A stretch of 40,004 nucleotides of DNA from an uncultured Hyphomicrobiales bacterium (GCA_903931945.1 CAIZEI010000134.1:1-40004); one strand, 5' to 3'; shown: positions 24,289 through 32,945, counted from the first letter of the stretch. Numbers and translations are program-made. The notes: generated by a model not told the origin, from the sequence alone.

Positions 24289-25383
24289 TTACAGATTGAA
24301 CTGCGGGCGAACCTGCGGCGTCCGCGCGATACTGCCGGCCCATTTCCCAACTGATCTGGCCAGACGGTGGCACGGAGCCTCCACCACCAGATGGAACACA
24401 ACCGTCACGAAAGCGATCATTGCAATCTGCAAAGTCCAGGCGATGAACCAGGCCGTGACGTCATGGCCGAAGATCCCGCGCAGGGGCGCATTGCCGATTT
24501 CCGACGCCATAAACAGGCCCAGAACCGGAAAATGCACGAGATAAAGCGAATAGGACATGCCGCCTCCCGCCTCCATCCAGCGCGGCGGGACATGGTGGGC
24601 AAACCAGTTGATCTCACGGCTCAGCCAGAAGAAGGCGAAGACAGCAAATATCCAGTGGCCTGCGGGATACCCGATCAACGTGGGGCCATGCGTCACGGGA
24701 ATCTTCATCGCGACCGAAAGCGCGATCGCTGCAAGGCGCCAGCTCCAGATACCGGCGCCGCTCACATTTTCAAAAGTCCTTTGACGTGTGAGTTGTTCAG
24801 CCAGCACACAACCGAGCAACAGGCAGGGCAGCCCAATGACGAGCAGAGCCCACAAAGGCAGCATCGAATGGTAGGATATGCGCCAGTTCGCTGCGATCGC
24901 AAAAGACGCCGCCAAAGCCGAGTAAAGAAAGACGCGCTCCACGCCGACTCGACGAAAGAGAACGAAAAGCAGCGGATAGGCCATATAGAATGCGAATTCG
25001 CAGTAGATGCTCCACAGGACATCGTTGAGTTCGATCTGGAAGGCCGGCCCCATCAACAAGCAAATCGTCTGCGCGGCAATAAAAGGAGGCGTAATGCGCA
25101 GCAGGCGTCGCGCATAATGATTTGCGATATCGATATCCTCGCGTCCGGCATTGGCGTGATGGATCACGAGACCTGAAATCACAAAGAACAACATGACTGC
25201 AGCAACGCCGTTAAAGAGTCCATTGTTGATCGCAATCAACGCCTGCGACAATGCGCCATCGCCTGGAATCATATGCTCCAGAGGCGCCCTTGCCCCGTGT
25301 GAGCAGGCAACCCAGACCGCAGCGACGAACCGCAGGCTATCGAGACCTTTCAGCCGGACAAAATTTGCAGGCGATCTAAGCAT
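24289..25383 (-). CDS. Acyltransferase family 3 membrane protein (OafA/YrhL-like)
   Basis: A 364-residue polytopic membrane protein of the acyltransferase-3 family, which adds acetyl or succinyl groups to sugars of lipopolysaccharide, exopolysaccharide or other surface glycans. The opening 'RLKGLDSLRFVAAVWVACSHG' (10-30) carries the conserved catalytic histidine H29. Further markers are 'FFVISGLVIHH', 'YARRLLRITPPFIAAQ', 'LWSIYCEFAFYMAYPLLF' and the late 'GMSYSLYLVHFPVLGLF'. About ten hydrophobic helices can be counted. AAGGAGG lies 5 bases before the ATG. There is no neighbouring glycan biosynthesis gene, so the acceptor is unknown. It is separated by 120 bases from the SnoaL-type gene upstream and seems to have its own promoter. 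Confidence 0.88.
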   Translation of the reverse strand: MLRSPANFVRLKGLDSLRFVAAVWVACSHGARAPLEHMIPGDGALSQALIAINNGLFNGVAAVMLFFVISGLVIHHANAGREDIDIANHYARRLLRITPPFIAAQTICLLMGPAFQIELNDVLWSIYCEFAFYMAYPLLFVLFRRVGVERVFLYSALAASFAIAANWRISYHSMLPLWALLVIGLPCLLLGCVLAEQLTRQRTFENVSGAGIWSWRLAAIALSVAMKIPVTHGPTLIGYPAGHWIFAVFAFFWLSREINWFAHHVPPRWMEAGGGMSYSLYLVHFPVLGLFMASEIGNAPLRGIFGHDVTAWFIAWTLQIAMIAFVTVVFHLVVEAPCHRLARSVGKWAGSIARTPQVRPQFNL

Positions 25384-25427
25384 TCTGGCCTCCTTGACGC
25401 ATTCCGCCGCTAACAGAAATGCGTCCT

Positions 25428-25456
25428 GATACAGCCATTTATTACGCGCCTGCCAA
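25428..25456 (-). promoter_or_regulatory. Weak promoter candidate for the acyltransferase gene
   Basis: On the minus strand TTGGCA (25451-25456) is followed after exactly 17 bases by TGTATC (25428-25433), 45 bases upstream of the start codon. The -35 is good, the -10 poor. The region 25430-25505 is more AT-rich than its surroundings, and contains two direct copies of TCGGTTAA (25483-25490 and 25502-25509) that could bind a regulator. Confidence 0.28.
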
Positions 25457-25505
25457 ACGAACAGCTATCCAATCGTTGATTTTCGGTTAATTTGACCAGT
25501 GTCGG

Positions 25506-25922
25506 TTAAGTTAATTGGCCGAACGCAACTGGCCTTGATTTCGCCAGCGCTTTTTCCGGTCTGCGGCTCGCGTGGTGCTGAACGATACGCCAGTGGCCAT
25601 CGCATCGCACGAGAGTCCACGCCAGCCGGAAGTCAAGCCGCGCGCCATCCAGCGCAAAGGTCCAATCGCCGCTGGCCACGATGACATCGGGGGAAATCGC
25701 GCGAACCTCCAGCGCGGGGAAATCGGTCAGCGCAAGACCGGGCGGCAGCGCGTCAAAATAGGCGCGAATGGCGGTCGGCGAGTCGCAAAGACCAGGCGCC
25801 GAACCAAAAAACAGCGCCCGTTTATCGTAGAATTCGACAATCCCGGCAAAATCGCGACACGTAAAGGCCGCCGCCCAGGCGCTCTGCATCTTCGCAACGA
25901 TGGCGGATGCGCTCTTGCTCAT
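25506..25922 (-). CDS. SnoaL/NTF2-like domain protein
   Basis: A 138-residue protein with the SnoaL/ketosteroid-isomerase (NTF2-like) fold. It has an N-terminal helix 'IVAKMQSAWAAAFTCRDFAGIVEFY' followed by 'ALFFGSAPGLCDSPTAIRAYFDAL' and four C-terminal strands ending 'LAWTLVRCDGHWRIVQHHASRRP'. Such proteins are isomerases, hydrolases or small ligand-binding proteins; many are annotated as calcium/calmodulin-dependent kinase association domain-like. There is no signal peptide. Its ATG overlaps the stop of the upstream TctC gene (ATGA), so it is translationally coupled to an exported binding protein although it is itself cytoplasmic. It is the last gene of the kinase-TctC-SnoaL unit. A role in converting the ligand is a guess. 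Confidence 0.75.
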   Translation of the reverse strand: MSKSASAIVAKMQSAWAAAFTCRDFAGIVEFYDKRALFFGSAPGLCDSPTAIRAYFDALPPGLALTDFPALEVRAISPDVIVASGDWTFALDGARLDFRLAWTLVRCDGHWRIVQHHASRRPEKALAKSRPVAFGQLT

Positions 25923-26869
25923 TCAAGCTTGATTCCCGCCTCGCGCACGACCGGCCCGATGGCGTCATTCTGTTTGTGGAGGAACGCCGCAAATCCATCG
26001 CCACACAGCCCGACAGGCGTGAGTTGCAATTGCATCAGTTTGCCCTGCAAAGCGGGGGCTTTCAGCGCCTTCGAAAATATGTCGATCAACGCGGTTACGA
26101 CCGGTTTTGGCGTCTTGCCCGTGGTCACCATAGCAAACCAGGCCGTGACGTCGAAATCCAGGCCCCGCTCGCGCATCGTCGGCGTATCGGGCAATGGCGC
26201 AATCCGCGCGGAGGACATGACAGCCAGAGGTCGCAGTTTACCCGCGGCGATGAAGGGCTGGAGCTCGCTGAAATTGGCGACTGACGCTGTCACCTGCTCG
26301 CCAACAATGGCTTTCACCGCAGGCGCTCCGCCGGGATAGGGCACAAAGGTCATATCCACTTTGGCGAATGTCTTGAATGTCTCTGCGGCGACATGCTGCG
26401 TGGTTGCTGGCCCGAGTGCGCCAATGCTCAGCGCGCCCGGCCGCGCTCGCGCATCCGCCAAAAGGTCCTCCAGCGATCGATAGGGCGAGTTCGCGTTGAC
26501 GGCGAGCACTTGCGGCGAATTCACCAGATGGCAGAGCGGCTCAAAACTCGTCAGCGGGTCGTAAGAGAGTTTCCGAATGGCGGCATTGATCAAAAAAGAA
26601 TTGGCGACCATGCCAACAGTTGCGCCATCGGGCGCAGCGCGGGCGACGGCCTCCGTCCCGATAATTGTCGAAGCGCCCGGTCTGTCTTCGACGACGATCG
26701 ATGGCCCCCCGGGCTGGCCGATCTCATCGCCCAGCAGCCGCGCCAGCAGATCGACGCTGCCGCCCGGCGCATAGGGCACAATCACTTTGACCGAGGGCGG
26801 CGTCTGCGCAAGGCTTGAACACGTGGCCGCCAGCGCCGTCAGGCACGCCAGAACCGCTGATTTGAGCAT
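25919..26869 (-). CDS. Orphan TctC/Bug-type solute-binding protein (3)
   Basis: A 316-residue periplasmic receptor of the TctC/Bug family. The signal peptide ends SLA before Q22. Markers are 'VKVIVPYAPGGSVDLLARLL', 'VEDRPGASTIIGTEAVARAAPDG'-type elements, 'FVPYPGGAPAVKAIVG' and 'DTPTMRERGLDFDVTAWFAMV'. GGAGGAG stands directly before the ATG. It lies 30 bases downstream of a histidine kinase gene and overlaps the SnoaL-type gene by 4 bases, so all three are very probably cotranscribed. No tctA/tctB genes are present. In Bordetella the TctC-type protein BctC is known to signal to its sensor kinase BctE, which makes a sensing role plausible here. Confidence 0.88.
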   Translation of the reverse strand: MLKSAVLACLTALAATCSSLAQTPPSVKVIVPYAPGGSVDLLARLLGDEIGQPGGPSIVVEDRPGASTIIGTEAVARAAPDGATVGMVANSFLINAAIRKLSYDPLTSFEPLCHLVNSPQVLAVNANSPYRSLEDLLADARARPGALSIGALGPATTQHVAAETFKTFAKVDMTFVPYPGGAPAVKAIVGEQVTASVANFSELQPFIAAGKLRPLAVMSSARIAPLPDTPTMRERGLDFDVTAWFAMVTTGKTPKPVVTALIDIFSKALKAPALQGKLMQLQLTPVGLCGDGFAAFLHKQNDAIGPVVREAGIKLE

Positions 26870-26899
26870 TGCTCCTCCATATTCGGCATCCGGCGCATT

Positions 26900-28411
26900 C
26901 TACGGCGACCGGCTATTGCCATTATGGCCTCTTGCCCCGGACGCAGGCAACACAATCCGGAACAGCGCCCCGCCAAGCTCCGGCGCAGGCTCGTCGCTGA
27001 GAGAGAGTTCGCCGCCATGTGTGCGCACCAGGTCGCTGGCGATGGCGAGTCCGAGGCCGACGCCGCCCGGTCGCGCACCGCCCTGAAATGCTTCGAAGAG
27101 CCGGGCGCGGGCGCGCGCCGGCACTCCCGGCCCGCTGTCGGCGATCTCGACCAGAACGCCGCCGTTTTCGCGCTGCGCGCGCACGCGCACGATCGCGCCG
27201 ATGCCAGGCCGCGGCCCGGCGCTGTCGAGCGCATCGACAGCGTTTCGGATGATGTTGAGCAGAATCCGGAACAGGTGTTCCTGGTCTGCACGGATTTCCA
27301 CATCGCGCGGCGCTTCATTGATCAGACGCGTGACGCCCTCCCCGCGCGGCGTCAGCGTCGCCATGACCTCATCAATGAGCGGCGCCAATGCCAGCCGCGC
27401 AAAGACCGGATCGCGTTCAGCCGCCTTGCCGTAGTTCAGCGTCGACTGGCAATAGGAAATGGCGCGATCGAGCGTCGCCACCAGACGCGGCGCAAGACTT
27501 CGCCCCAGCGGATCGGACAAAGCCGCCATACGATCCGACAGCAATTGCGCCGATGTCAGGATGTTGCGCAAATCATGATTGATCTTGGCCACCGCCAGCC
27601 CCAGCGCAGCCAGATGTTTGGCGCGGCTTAACTCGCGCAAAAGGGAGAGCTGCATAGTCGCCAGCGCGCGTTCGGCCACGCCAATTTCGTGGCTGGCGCC
27701 CGAGGGCTCGATAATGAGCGTCGCGTTGCCGGGCTCAGCGCCGAAGGCCGTGATGCTGTCGGTCAGTCGCCGCACCGGCGCCAGCACCATGCGGCGCAGG
27801 GCAAACAGCGCCAGCCCGGCGGCGGCGCCCGAAATCATGAGCGTCAACAATAGCATAGTGACCGAATAATCGGTCATGGCCTTGCGCAGGGGAGCCTCAT
27901 CGATAGCGATTTCGATATATTCAGCGCCCATCGGCGCGGGACCGATCAGGTTCAGAATGCGTCCTTCAGGGGCAAAAAGACAGCGGAAAGCCGCAGTGAT
28001 CGACTCCATCAGGCCAGCTGTCCGCAGATCGAATGCCTCATCGATTTTGGGGGGCATGTCCGAGGCCGCCAGCAACCGCCGCGTCTCTTTTGTTTTCAGG
28101 ACAATGAGATGGGCGCCAACGCTGGACAGAATCGACCGCGCGAGATCTTCCGGCACCATGTCTGCGGGCGCTGCCGCAAAAACCAGCGCGGCGGTATTGG
28201 CCGCCGCCAGCCGGTCGCGCAGCCAGGCGTTGCGGAAATTCGCAATTGTGGGCGCAGAAATCGCTATCTCGGCCAGCAGGGCGAACACAATCACCAGCGC
28301 CGCGATGCGCCCGCCGAGCCCGAACTGTACTCCTGCTGTTCCAATGCTGTTCGCCCCTGGCCCGACGATCCTGGCCTCCCCCGAGTCCATGCCTGCGCCT
28401 GTCCCTGTCAT
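26900..28411 (-). CDS. Membrane sensor histidine kinase
   Basis: A 503-residue sensor kinase. From the ATG at 28411, helix 1 is at about 35-55, a periplasmic region spans 56-183, helix 2 covers 184-206, and a HAMP-like linker 207-255 follows. The HisKA-like segment AKINHDLRNILTSAQLL has phospho-acceptor H279. The ATP-binding domain has N box NIIRNAVDAL, G1 DSGPGVP and G2 GVGLGLAIASDLV. There is no receiver domain and no response regulator gene nearby. The start is uncertain: a TTG at 28423 and an ATG at 28390 are also possible. The ATG at 28411 overlaps the stop of a small upstream reading frame (ATGA). The TctC gene 30 bases downstream suggests the periplasmic region may read a solute-loaded binding protein; that is inference. 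Confidence 0.87.
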   Translation of the reverse strand: MTGTGAGMDSGEARIVGPGANSIGTAGVQFGLGGRIAALVIVFALLAEIAISAPTIANFRNAWLRDRLAAANTAALVFAAAPADMVPEDLARSILSSVGAHLIVLKTKETRRLLAASDMPPKIDEAFDLRTAGLMESITAAFRCLFAPEGRILNLIGPAPMGAEYIEIAIDEAPLRKAMTDYSVTMLLLTLMISGAAAGLALFALRRMVLAPVRRLTDSITAFGAEPGNATLIIEPSGASHEIGVAERALATMQLSLLRELSRAKHLAALGLAVAKINHDLRNILTSAQLLSDRMAALSDPLGRSLAPRLVATLDRAISYCQSTLNYGKAAERDPVFARLALAPLIDEVMATLTPRGEGVTRLINEAPRDVEIRADQEHLFRILLNIIRNAVDALDSAGPRPGIGAIVRVRAQRENGGVLVEIADSGPGVPARARARLFEAFQGGARPGGVGLGLAIASDLVRTHGGELSLSDEPAPELGGALFRIVLPASGARGHNGNSRSP

Positions 28412-28557
28412 AGCCGGGGACAACCCGCGACCATCGCGCCGAAGCCCGTTATTTGAAGAATTCTTGCCATCTCACCCTGATAACCGAGTCTGCGCAACAC
28501 CGCAGCCGCATTTCGCCGGCCCCTCGGATCAACTTCCTGCGATACGACGTCGAGCAT
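28408..28557 (-). CDS. Possible small protein coupled to the histidine kinase gene
   Basis: A 49-codon frame (MLDVVSQEVDPRGRRNAAAV...) whose TGA stop overlaps the ATG at 28411 of the kinase gene, with GAAGGG 10 bases before its own ATG. The segment GRRNAAAVLRRLGY faintly recalls the C-terminal end of VapE-type proteins, so it may be a remnant rather than a gene. The frame is open further upstream to 28668 with no better start. It is the only coding candidate in the 350-base gap 28424-28776. Confidence 0.25.
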   Translation of the reverse strand: MLDVVSQEVDPRGRRNAAAVLRRLGYQGEMARILQITGFGAMVAGCPRL

Positions 28558-28636
28558 TGACACCGCGCCCTTCACGCACTTATAAGGCCGCACGATTTCG
28601 GCTCGCGCCGGCGTCGGCGGTTTGTATTTGCAATTT

Positions 28637-28652
28637 CGGGGGCGCGCCCCCG
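28637..28652. repeat. Perfect 16-bp GC palindrome
   Basis: CGGGGGCGCGCCCCCG is a perfect palindrome lying between the histidine kinase and rpmH starts (divergent genes). It is not followed by a T-run on either strand, so it is not an intrinsic terminator. It could be a regulator site, or chance in a GC-rich genome. Confidence 0.35.
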
Positions 28653-28776
28653 TCTGATGCTCCTGCAATTCTGGCCGGCGGCGTTCGTCCCCCGGGATGG
28701 GCTTTTAACTGACAGAACCGGGCAGTCGCAGGGCGCAGCATGGCGCGCTCGCATTGTACGGCAACAGGAGAATAAG

Positions 28777-28911
28777 GTGAAACGGACTTATCAACCCAGC
28801 AAACTCGTGCGCAAGCGCCGTCACGGTTTCCGCTCGCGCATGGCGACCACCGGTGGCCGCAAGGTCATTGCCGCGCGCCGCAATCGCGGTCGCAAACGTT
28901 TGTCCGCCTGA
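28777..28911 (+). CDS. rpmH: 50S ribosomal protein L34
   Basis: The 44-residue ribosomal protein L34, with the expected sequence [20 protein letters not shown], then [17 protein letters not shown]. It binds 23S rRNA in the large subunit. The start codon is GTG with CAGGAG 6 bases upstream. It heads the conserved rpmH-rnpA-yidC group. In alphaproteobacteria this group is normally not next to dnaA, and dnaA is not seen here. Transcription probably begins in the gap upstream, but I could not pick out a convincing -35/-10 pair. Confidence 0.98.
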   Translation: MKRTYQPSKLVRKRRHGFRSRMATTGGRKVIAARRNRGRKRLSA

Positions 28912-28949
28912 ACAGGCGCTACTCTCCCCACCGGGAGGACCGCCGGCCG

Positions 28950-29408
28950 ATGACTGGTCCAGACACGTCAGCCAGGCTGAAAGCGCTGACCCGTTGGGGG
29001 TTTGTCCGCTTGACCAAGCGCGATGAGTATCTGCGGGCAGGCAAAGGCCAGCGCAGCGCCGTGCGCTGTATGGCTTTGCAATCGGCGGCTCGCCCTGAAG
29101 CGGACTCCGGTTCTGCGCCCCGTATCGGTCTGACCATCACCCGCAAGACCGGCGGCGCCGTCGAACGCAACCGTATCCGGCGGCGGCTCAGGGCCGCTTT
29201 GAAATTGACGCCCGGCCTCGACCAGCGCCCCAATCACGATTATGTGGTCATCGCCCGTCGCGACGCGCTCGAAGCGCCGTTTCCCGTCCTCTGCGCCGAT
29301 CTGGCGAAAGTTTTCGAGCGCGTCCATCAATCACGGGAGGCCGGCGCCCGTTCGTCCCGGTCGAAACCACGCAACGGCCCCGCTTCTGCGGCGGGCGCCA
29401 AACGATAG
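28950..29408 (+). CDS. rnpA: Ribonuclease P protein component
   Basis: The 152-residue protein subunit of RNase P, which assists the RNA subunit in removing 5' leaders from tRNA precursors. The core begins at RLTKRDEYL (20-28). The signature 'RIGLTITRKTGGAVERNRIRRRLR' elements include the RNR motif, and 'DYVVIARRDA' follows. Compared with the common length of about 120, it has an N-terminal extension of about 18 residues and a basic, alanine-rich C-terminal tail. It lies 38 bases after rpmH and 15 bases before yidC on the same strand. Confidence 0.96.
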   Translation: MTGPDTSARLKALTRWGFVRLTKRDEYLRAGKGQRSAVRCMALQSAARPEADSGSAPRIGLTITRKTGGAVERNRIRRRLRAALKLTPGLDQRPNHDYVVIARRDALEAPFPVLCADLAKVFERVHQSREAGARSSRSKPRNGPASAAGAKR

Positions 29409-29423
29409 CGAGCCCACAGCCGC

Positions 29424-31244
29424 ATGACCGAAGATCAAAAGAATCTGTTCCTGGCCATGGGCCTGTCTCTGATGGTGATCATCGGCTGGCAGTATTTCTA
29501 TGCCGGCCCCAAGCTTGAAAAATCGCGCGACACGATTGCGCAAACCCAGAACCAGGCAGCTCCCGCTGCGCCCTCGACGCCGCCCGCCGGCGCCGTTGCT
29601 CCCCAGGGCGCAGCCGGCGGCCCCGCGGCCGCGCCATCCCTCGAAGCCGCAGCGCCGGTTTCACGCTCTGAAGCGCTGGCGGCGAGCCCGCGGATCAAGA
29701 TCGATACAAAAGACCTCGCTGGCACCATTGCCCTGAAGGGAGGACGCATCGACGATCTCTCCCTGAAGCTGTATCGCGAGACGGTGGAGCCTGACAGTCC
29801 GAATATCATTCTGCTGTCGCCTGCCGGATCTCCGGAACCGTTCTACACCGACACCGGATTTGTCTCGCAACCCGGCATGCCCGTTACAACCCCGAAAGCC
29901 GATACGCTCTGGACCGCCGACAGCGAACTGCTGACCTCGGCAAAACCGGTCACCCTGACCTGGGATAATGGCGCAGGCGCGGTGTTCCACCGCACGATCA
30001 GCGTTGACGATCAATATATGTTCACCGTCAAGGACAGCGTCGAAAATACCGGCGCGCAACCCCTGACGTTGTTTCCCTATGCGCTGACAGCGCGGCGCGG
30101 CAAGCCCAAAACATCGGGCTATGCGGTATTGCATGAGGGGTTTCTGGGCGTGATCGGCGCCTCCCGCGTGCAGGAAATCACCTATGAAGCGATCGAAAAA
30201 GAAACCAGCGCGACGCGCATTGTCGATGGAACCTCCGGCTGGCTCGGATTCACCGATAAATACTGGGCTGTCACTGTTATTCCTGAACAGGACAAGCCGT
30301 TCAAGGGGCGCTTTTCCTCGACCGGCGCCAGCGTCAAAACCTATCAGAGCGATCTGCTGGAAGAGGCGGTGAATGTCGCGCCAGGGCAAAGCGCAGAGGC
30401 GACGACGGAAATCTTCGCCGGCGCCAAGGAAGTCAAGATCATCGACGGCTACAAGACCGATCTTGGCATCAAGAATTTCGAACTGATGATCGACTGGGGC
30501 TGGTTCTGGTTCATCACCCAGCCGATGTTCAAGCTGATCGATTTCATTTTCAAGTTCGTCGGGAATTTTGGCGTCGCGATCCTGATCGTCACAGTGCTGG
30601 TGAAAGCGGCTTTCTTCCCGCTCGCCAACAAGAGCTACCGTTCCATGGCCAAGATGAAGGCCATTGCGCCGCTGCAGGCTGCGATCAAGGAGCGCTGGCC
30701 TGACGACAAGCAAAAGCAGCAGCAGGAGACGATGGAGCTTTACAAGCGCGAGGGCGTCAACCCGATCGCCGGCTGCCTGCCGGTCGCGCTGCAAATCCCG
30801 GTGTTCTTTTCGCTGTACAAGGTGATTTTCATCACCATCGAAATGCGGCAGGCGCCGTTCTTCGGCTGGATCAGAGATCTTTCCACGCCCGATCCAACCA
30901 ATATTTTCACCTTGTTCGGGCTGATACCCGCCGACCCCACGCTACTGCCAGTCATTGGTTCGTTCCTGCATCTGGGCATCTGGCCGCTGGTGATGGGCGC
31001 TTCGATGTTCGTTCAGATGAAGATGAACCCGGAGCCCACAGACCCCGTGCAAAAACAGATGTTCTCGTGGATGCCGCTGATTTTTACCTTCATGCTCGGC
31101 GCATTTCCGGCTGGTCTGGTGATCTACTGGACCTGGAACAACACGTTGTCGGTGTTGCAGCAGGGCCTGATCATGAAAAAGTCCGGCGTAAAGATCGAGC
31201 TGTTCGATAATTTCCGGAAAATGTTCGCAAAAAAGCCCGCGTAA
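29424..31244 (+). CDS. yidC: Membrane protein insertase YidC
   Basis: The 606-residue YidC/Oxa1-family insertase, which places proteins in the inner membrane alone or with SecYEG. An N-terminal membrane helix (7-26, ending [11 protein letters not shown]) is followed by an alanine/proline-rich linker and the large periplasmic P1 domain (about 75-340). The conserved membrane core follows: '[20 protein letters not shown]' near 385-405, the cytoplasmic hairpin with '[19 protein letters not shown]', '[20 protein letters not shown]' near 448-468, and two or three last helices up to '[17 protein letters not shown]'. It is the third gene of rpmH-rnpA-yidC. The GTPase gene engB, which often follows in the order, is absent; a convergent hydrolase gene lies downstream instead. 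Confidence 0.97.
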   Translation: MTEDQKNLFLAMGLSLMVIIGWQYFYAGPKLEKSRDTIAQTQNQAAPAAPSTPPAGAVAPQGAAGGPAAAPSLEAAAPVSRSEALAASPRIKIDTKDLAGTIALKGGRIDDLSLKLYRETVEPDSPNIILLSPAGSPEPFYTDTGFVSQPGMPVTTPKADTLWTADSELLTSAKPVTLTWDNGAGAVFHRTISVDDQYMFTVKDSVENTGAQPLTLFPYALTARRGKPKTSGYAVLHEGFLGVIGASRVQEITYEAIEKETSATRIVDGTSGWLGFTDKYWAVTVIPEQDKPFKGRFSSTGASVKTYQSDLLEEAVNVAPGQSAEATTEIFAGAKEVKIIDGYKTDLGIKNFELMIDWGWFWFITQPMFKLIDFIFKFVGNFGVAILIVTVLVKAAFFPLANKSYRSMAKMKAIAPLQAAIKERWPDDKQKQQQETMELYKREGVNPIAGCLPVALQIPVFFSLYKVIFITIEMRQAPFFGWIRDLSTPDPTNIFTLFGLIPADPTLLPVIGSFLHLGIWPLVMGASMFVQMKMNPEPTDPVQKQMFSWMPLIFTFMLGAFPAGLVIYWTWNNTLSVLQQGLIMKKSGVKIELFDNFRKMFAKKPA

Positions 31245-31253
31245 TTGCGCGGG
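31229..31253 (-). terminator. Intrinsic terminator for the hydrolase gene, inside the end of yidC
   Basis: Inverted repeat CCCGCG (31236-31241) / CGCGGG (31248-31253) with a 6-base loop. On the minus strand it is followed by a run of six T (31229-31234 read as A on the plus strand). It lies just past the stop of the minus-strand hydrolase gene and overlaps the last codons of yidC. The T-run is on the minus-strand side only, so it should terminate hydrolase transcription, not yidC. Confidence 0.6.
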
Positions 31254-31256
31254 TGG

Positions 31257-31817
31257 CTACAGCCCCCGCAGGAACGCCGCAAAACTCATCAAGCCCTCCG
31301 GCCAGGGACCGTGGCCTGATTCGGCGTTGATATGGCCGGAGTCGCCGGCATCGACAAACCGCGCGCCCCATTCCCGCGCCAGCGCCTCGGAGGCGGAAAT
31401 CGGTGACAACGGGTCATTGCGGCTCGCCGCCAGCATCGATGTGAAAGGTAGTTTTTCCAGCGCTGGCAGCGCAAATTCTTCCGCGACGCCTGCAAAATCA
31501 GCCAAAGCGCGCATGGTCGCGTCATCGGGCGGGGCGACCAGCATCGCGCCTTTGACCTTGCCGGGCGCAAAACGCGACGCCGCGTGCGCAATCGCCACCG
31601 AGCCCAGAGAATGGCCGACAAGCACCACCGGGCGCTCGCAGTCGGCAACCGCCAGCGCAAGGGTTTCAACCCATTCAGCGCGGCGCGGCGCGAGCCAGTC
31701 GGCCTGCTCGACAAGCCGCGCCGTTGAAAGACGGCCCGCCCAGCGGGTCTGCCAATGGTCGGGGCCCGAACCGCCCAGCCCCGGCACAAAAAGAATATCC
31801 GCATCGGATGTTTTCAT
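31257..31817 (-). CDS. RBBP9/YdeN-family alpha/beta hydrolase
   Basis: A 186-residue serine hydrolase of the RBBP9/YdeN family. The catalytic triad is visible as S70 in VGHSLGS, D135 in SRNDPLSP and H162 in GHINAESGHGPWPEG, the last being the family signature. The N-terminus 'ILFVPGLGGSGPDHWQTRW' is also typical. ATG at 31817 is chosen since the family begins close to this point; the frame extends 22 residues upstream without similarity. There is no signal peptide. The biological substrate of bacterial members is not known; they behave as small esterases or amidases. It is convergent with yidC and divergent from the SsuD-like gene. Confidence 0.87.
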   Translation of the reverse strand: MKTSDADILFVPGLGGSGPDHWQTRWAGRLSTARLVEQADWLAPRRAEWVETLALAVADCERPVVLVGHSLGSVAIAHAASRFAPGKVKGAMLVAPPDDATMRALADFAGVAEEFALPALEKLPFTSMLAASRNDPLSPISASEALAREWGARFVDAGDSGHINAESGHGPWPEGLMSFAAFLRGL

Positions 31818-31919
31818 GTTCAATATGTTGCGCAGCCTAGCCGGTCTTGCAAGGGCGCCGGCGCGCATTGCGTGATGATGCAATCATGTTGAGACAATCT
31901 GGCAACGGGGAGGCAAGCG

Positions 31920-32945
31920 ATGCAATTTGGCCTGTATGTCACACAACCCAATGCGCTGGCGGGTTCGCGCGAACTGGCGGAGTCCCGCGACGCGGCGATG
32001 TCGCCGCTGCCCATCGCCGCTGTCGACCGGCAATATGCGCTCGGGCATGAAGTGCTTCTGGAAGCGGACCGGGTCGGTTTCGATATCATCCTTTTTGCGG
32101 AGCGGCATCTGGGACCCGACATCGCCGCCTGGGTGATGGCGAGCGCGATTGGCGCGCAGACCAAACGTATCCGCAACATGATCGCTGTTCATCCCGGCCT
32201 CTGGCATCCCGTGATGACAGCCAAACTTGCCGCTTCGCTCGACCGCATTTGTCCTGGCCGCATGGCGATCAATATCGTGACCGGCTGGAACGAAAAGGAA
32301 TTTCGCATGTTCGGCGGCGAAGTCATGCTCGAAGATGACGCTTTACGATATCGACGCGCAAAAGAATTCATCGATATTTTGCGCGGGGTATGGACGCAGA
32401 CGCCGTATTCCTTTGAAGGGCGGTTCTATAAAATTGACGCGGCGGAACTGCTGCTGAAACCGGCGACGCTGGCCCCGCCGGACATTTTCGCCGCAGCGCG
32501 CACCAGCCCCGGCCTCGATATGGTCGCGGAGACGTGCGACTGGTGGTTCGTCGATTATCCCAAAACCGTCGCCGATGTTCACGAAGTCGAGGCGGCGTTG
32601 CGCCACAAGATGGCGGATGTCGGCGCGCGCGCCGCCCGGCATGGGCGCAAGGTGCGCTTCGGGTTCAATCCTTTCATCGCATTTGGCCAGAATCGCGAAA
32701 AAGCGGCCGAGGAAACCTATCGCCGGCTGCTGGAATTCGAACCGGGCGCGGATACGCGGCTGATCGCCTCGCGGCTGGCGCCGCCAATGAAAGCGGGCGG
32801 TATTGGGAAGCCCAAAGACGTGCTCGACCAGATGCGCCGCTATCGCGACATGGGCATTGAACTGCTGTTGCTGAAGTTTTTTCCGACCATCGAGGAAACG
32901 CGCAGGATCGCCGAAGAGATCATCGAACCCATGCGGACGATGTAA
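31920..32945 (+). CDS. LLM-class FMN-dependent monooxygenase, SsuD-like
   Basis: A 341-residue luciferase-like monooxygenase close to the alkanesulfonate monooxygenase SsuD group, which releases sulfite from sulfonates with FMNH2 and oxygen. Family segments are 'GFDIILFAERHLGPDIAAWV', 'VHPGLWHPVMTAKLAASLD', 'GRMAINIVTGWNEKEFRMFG', 'RYRRAKEFIDILRGVWTQ' and 'YSFEGRFYKIDAAELLLKP'. The ribosome site GGGGAGG is 6-7 bases before the ATG. It stands alone, without the ssuABC transporter or a flavin reductase. The orphan SsuA-like binding protein at 5.2 kb is 26 kb away. Related enzymes act on pyrimidines (RutA) or dimethyl sulfone, so the substrate remains open. Confidence 0.88.
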   Translation: MQFGLYVTQPNALAGSRELAESRDAAMSPLPIAAVDRQYALGHEVLLEADRVGFDIILFAERHLGPDIAAWVMASAIGAQTKRIRNMIAVHPGLWHPVMTAKLAASLDRICPGRMAINIVTGWNEKEFRMFGGEVMLEDDALRYRRAKEFIDILRGVWTQTPYSFEGRFYKIDAAELLLKPATLAPPDIFAAARTSPGLDMVAETCDWWFVDYPKTVADVHEVEAALRHKMADVGARAARHGRKVRFGFNPFIAFGQNREKAAEETYRRLLEFEPGADTRLIASRLAPPMKAGGIGKPKDVLDQMRRYRDMGIELLLLKFFPTIEETRRIAEEIIEPMRTM

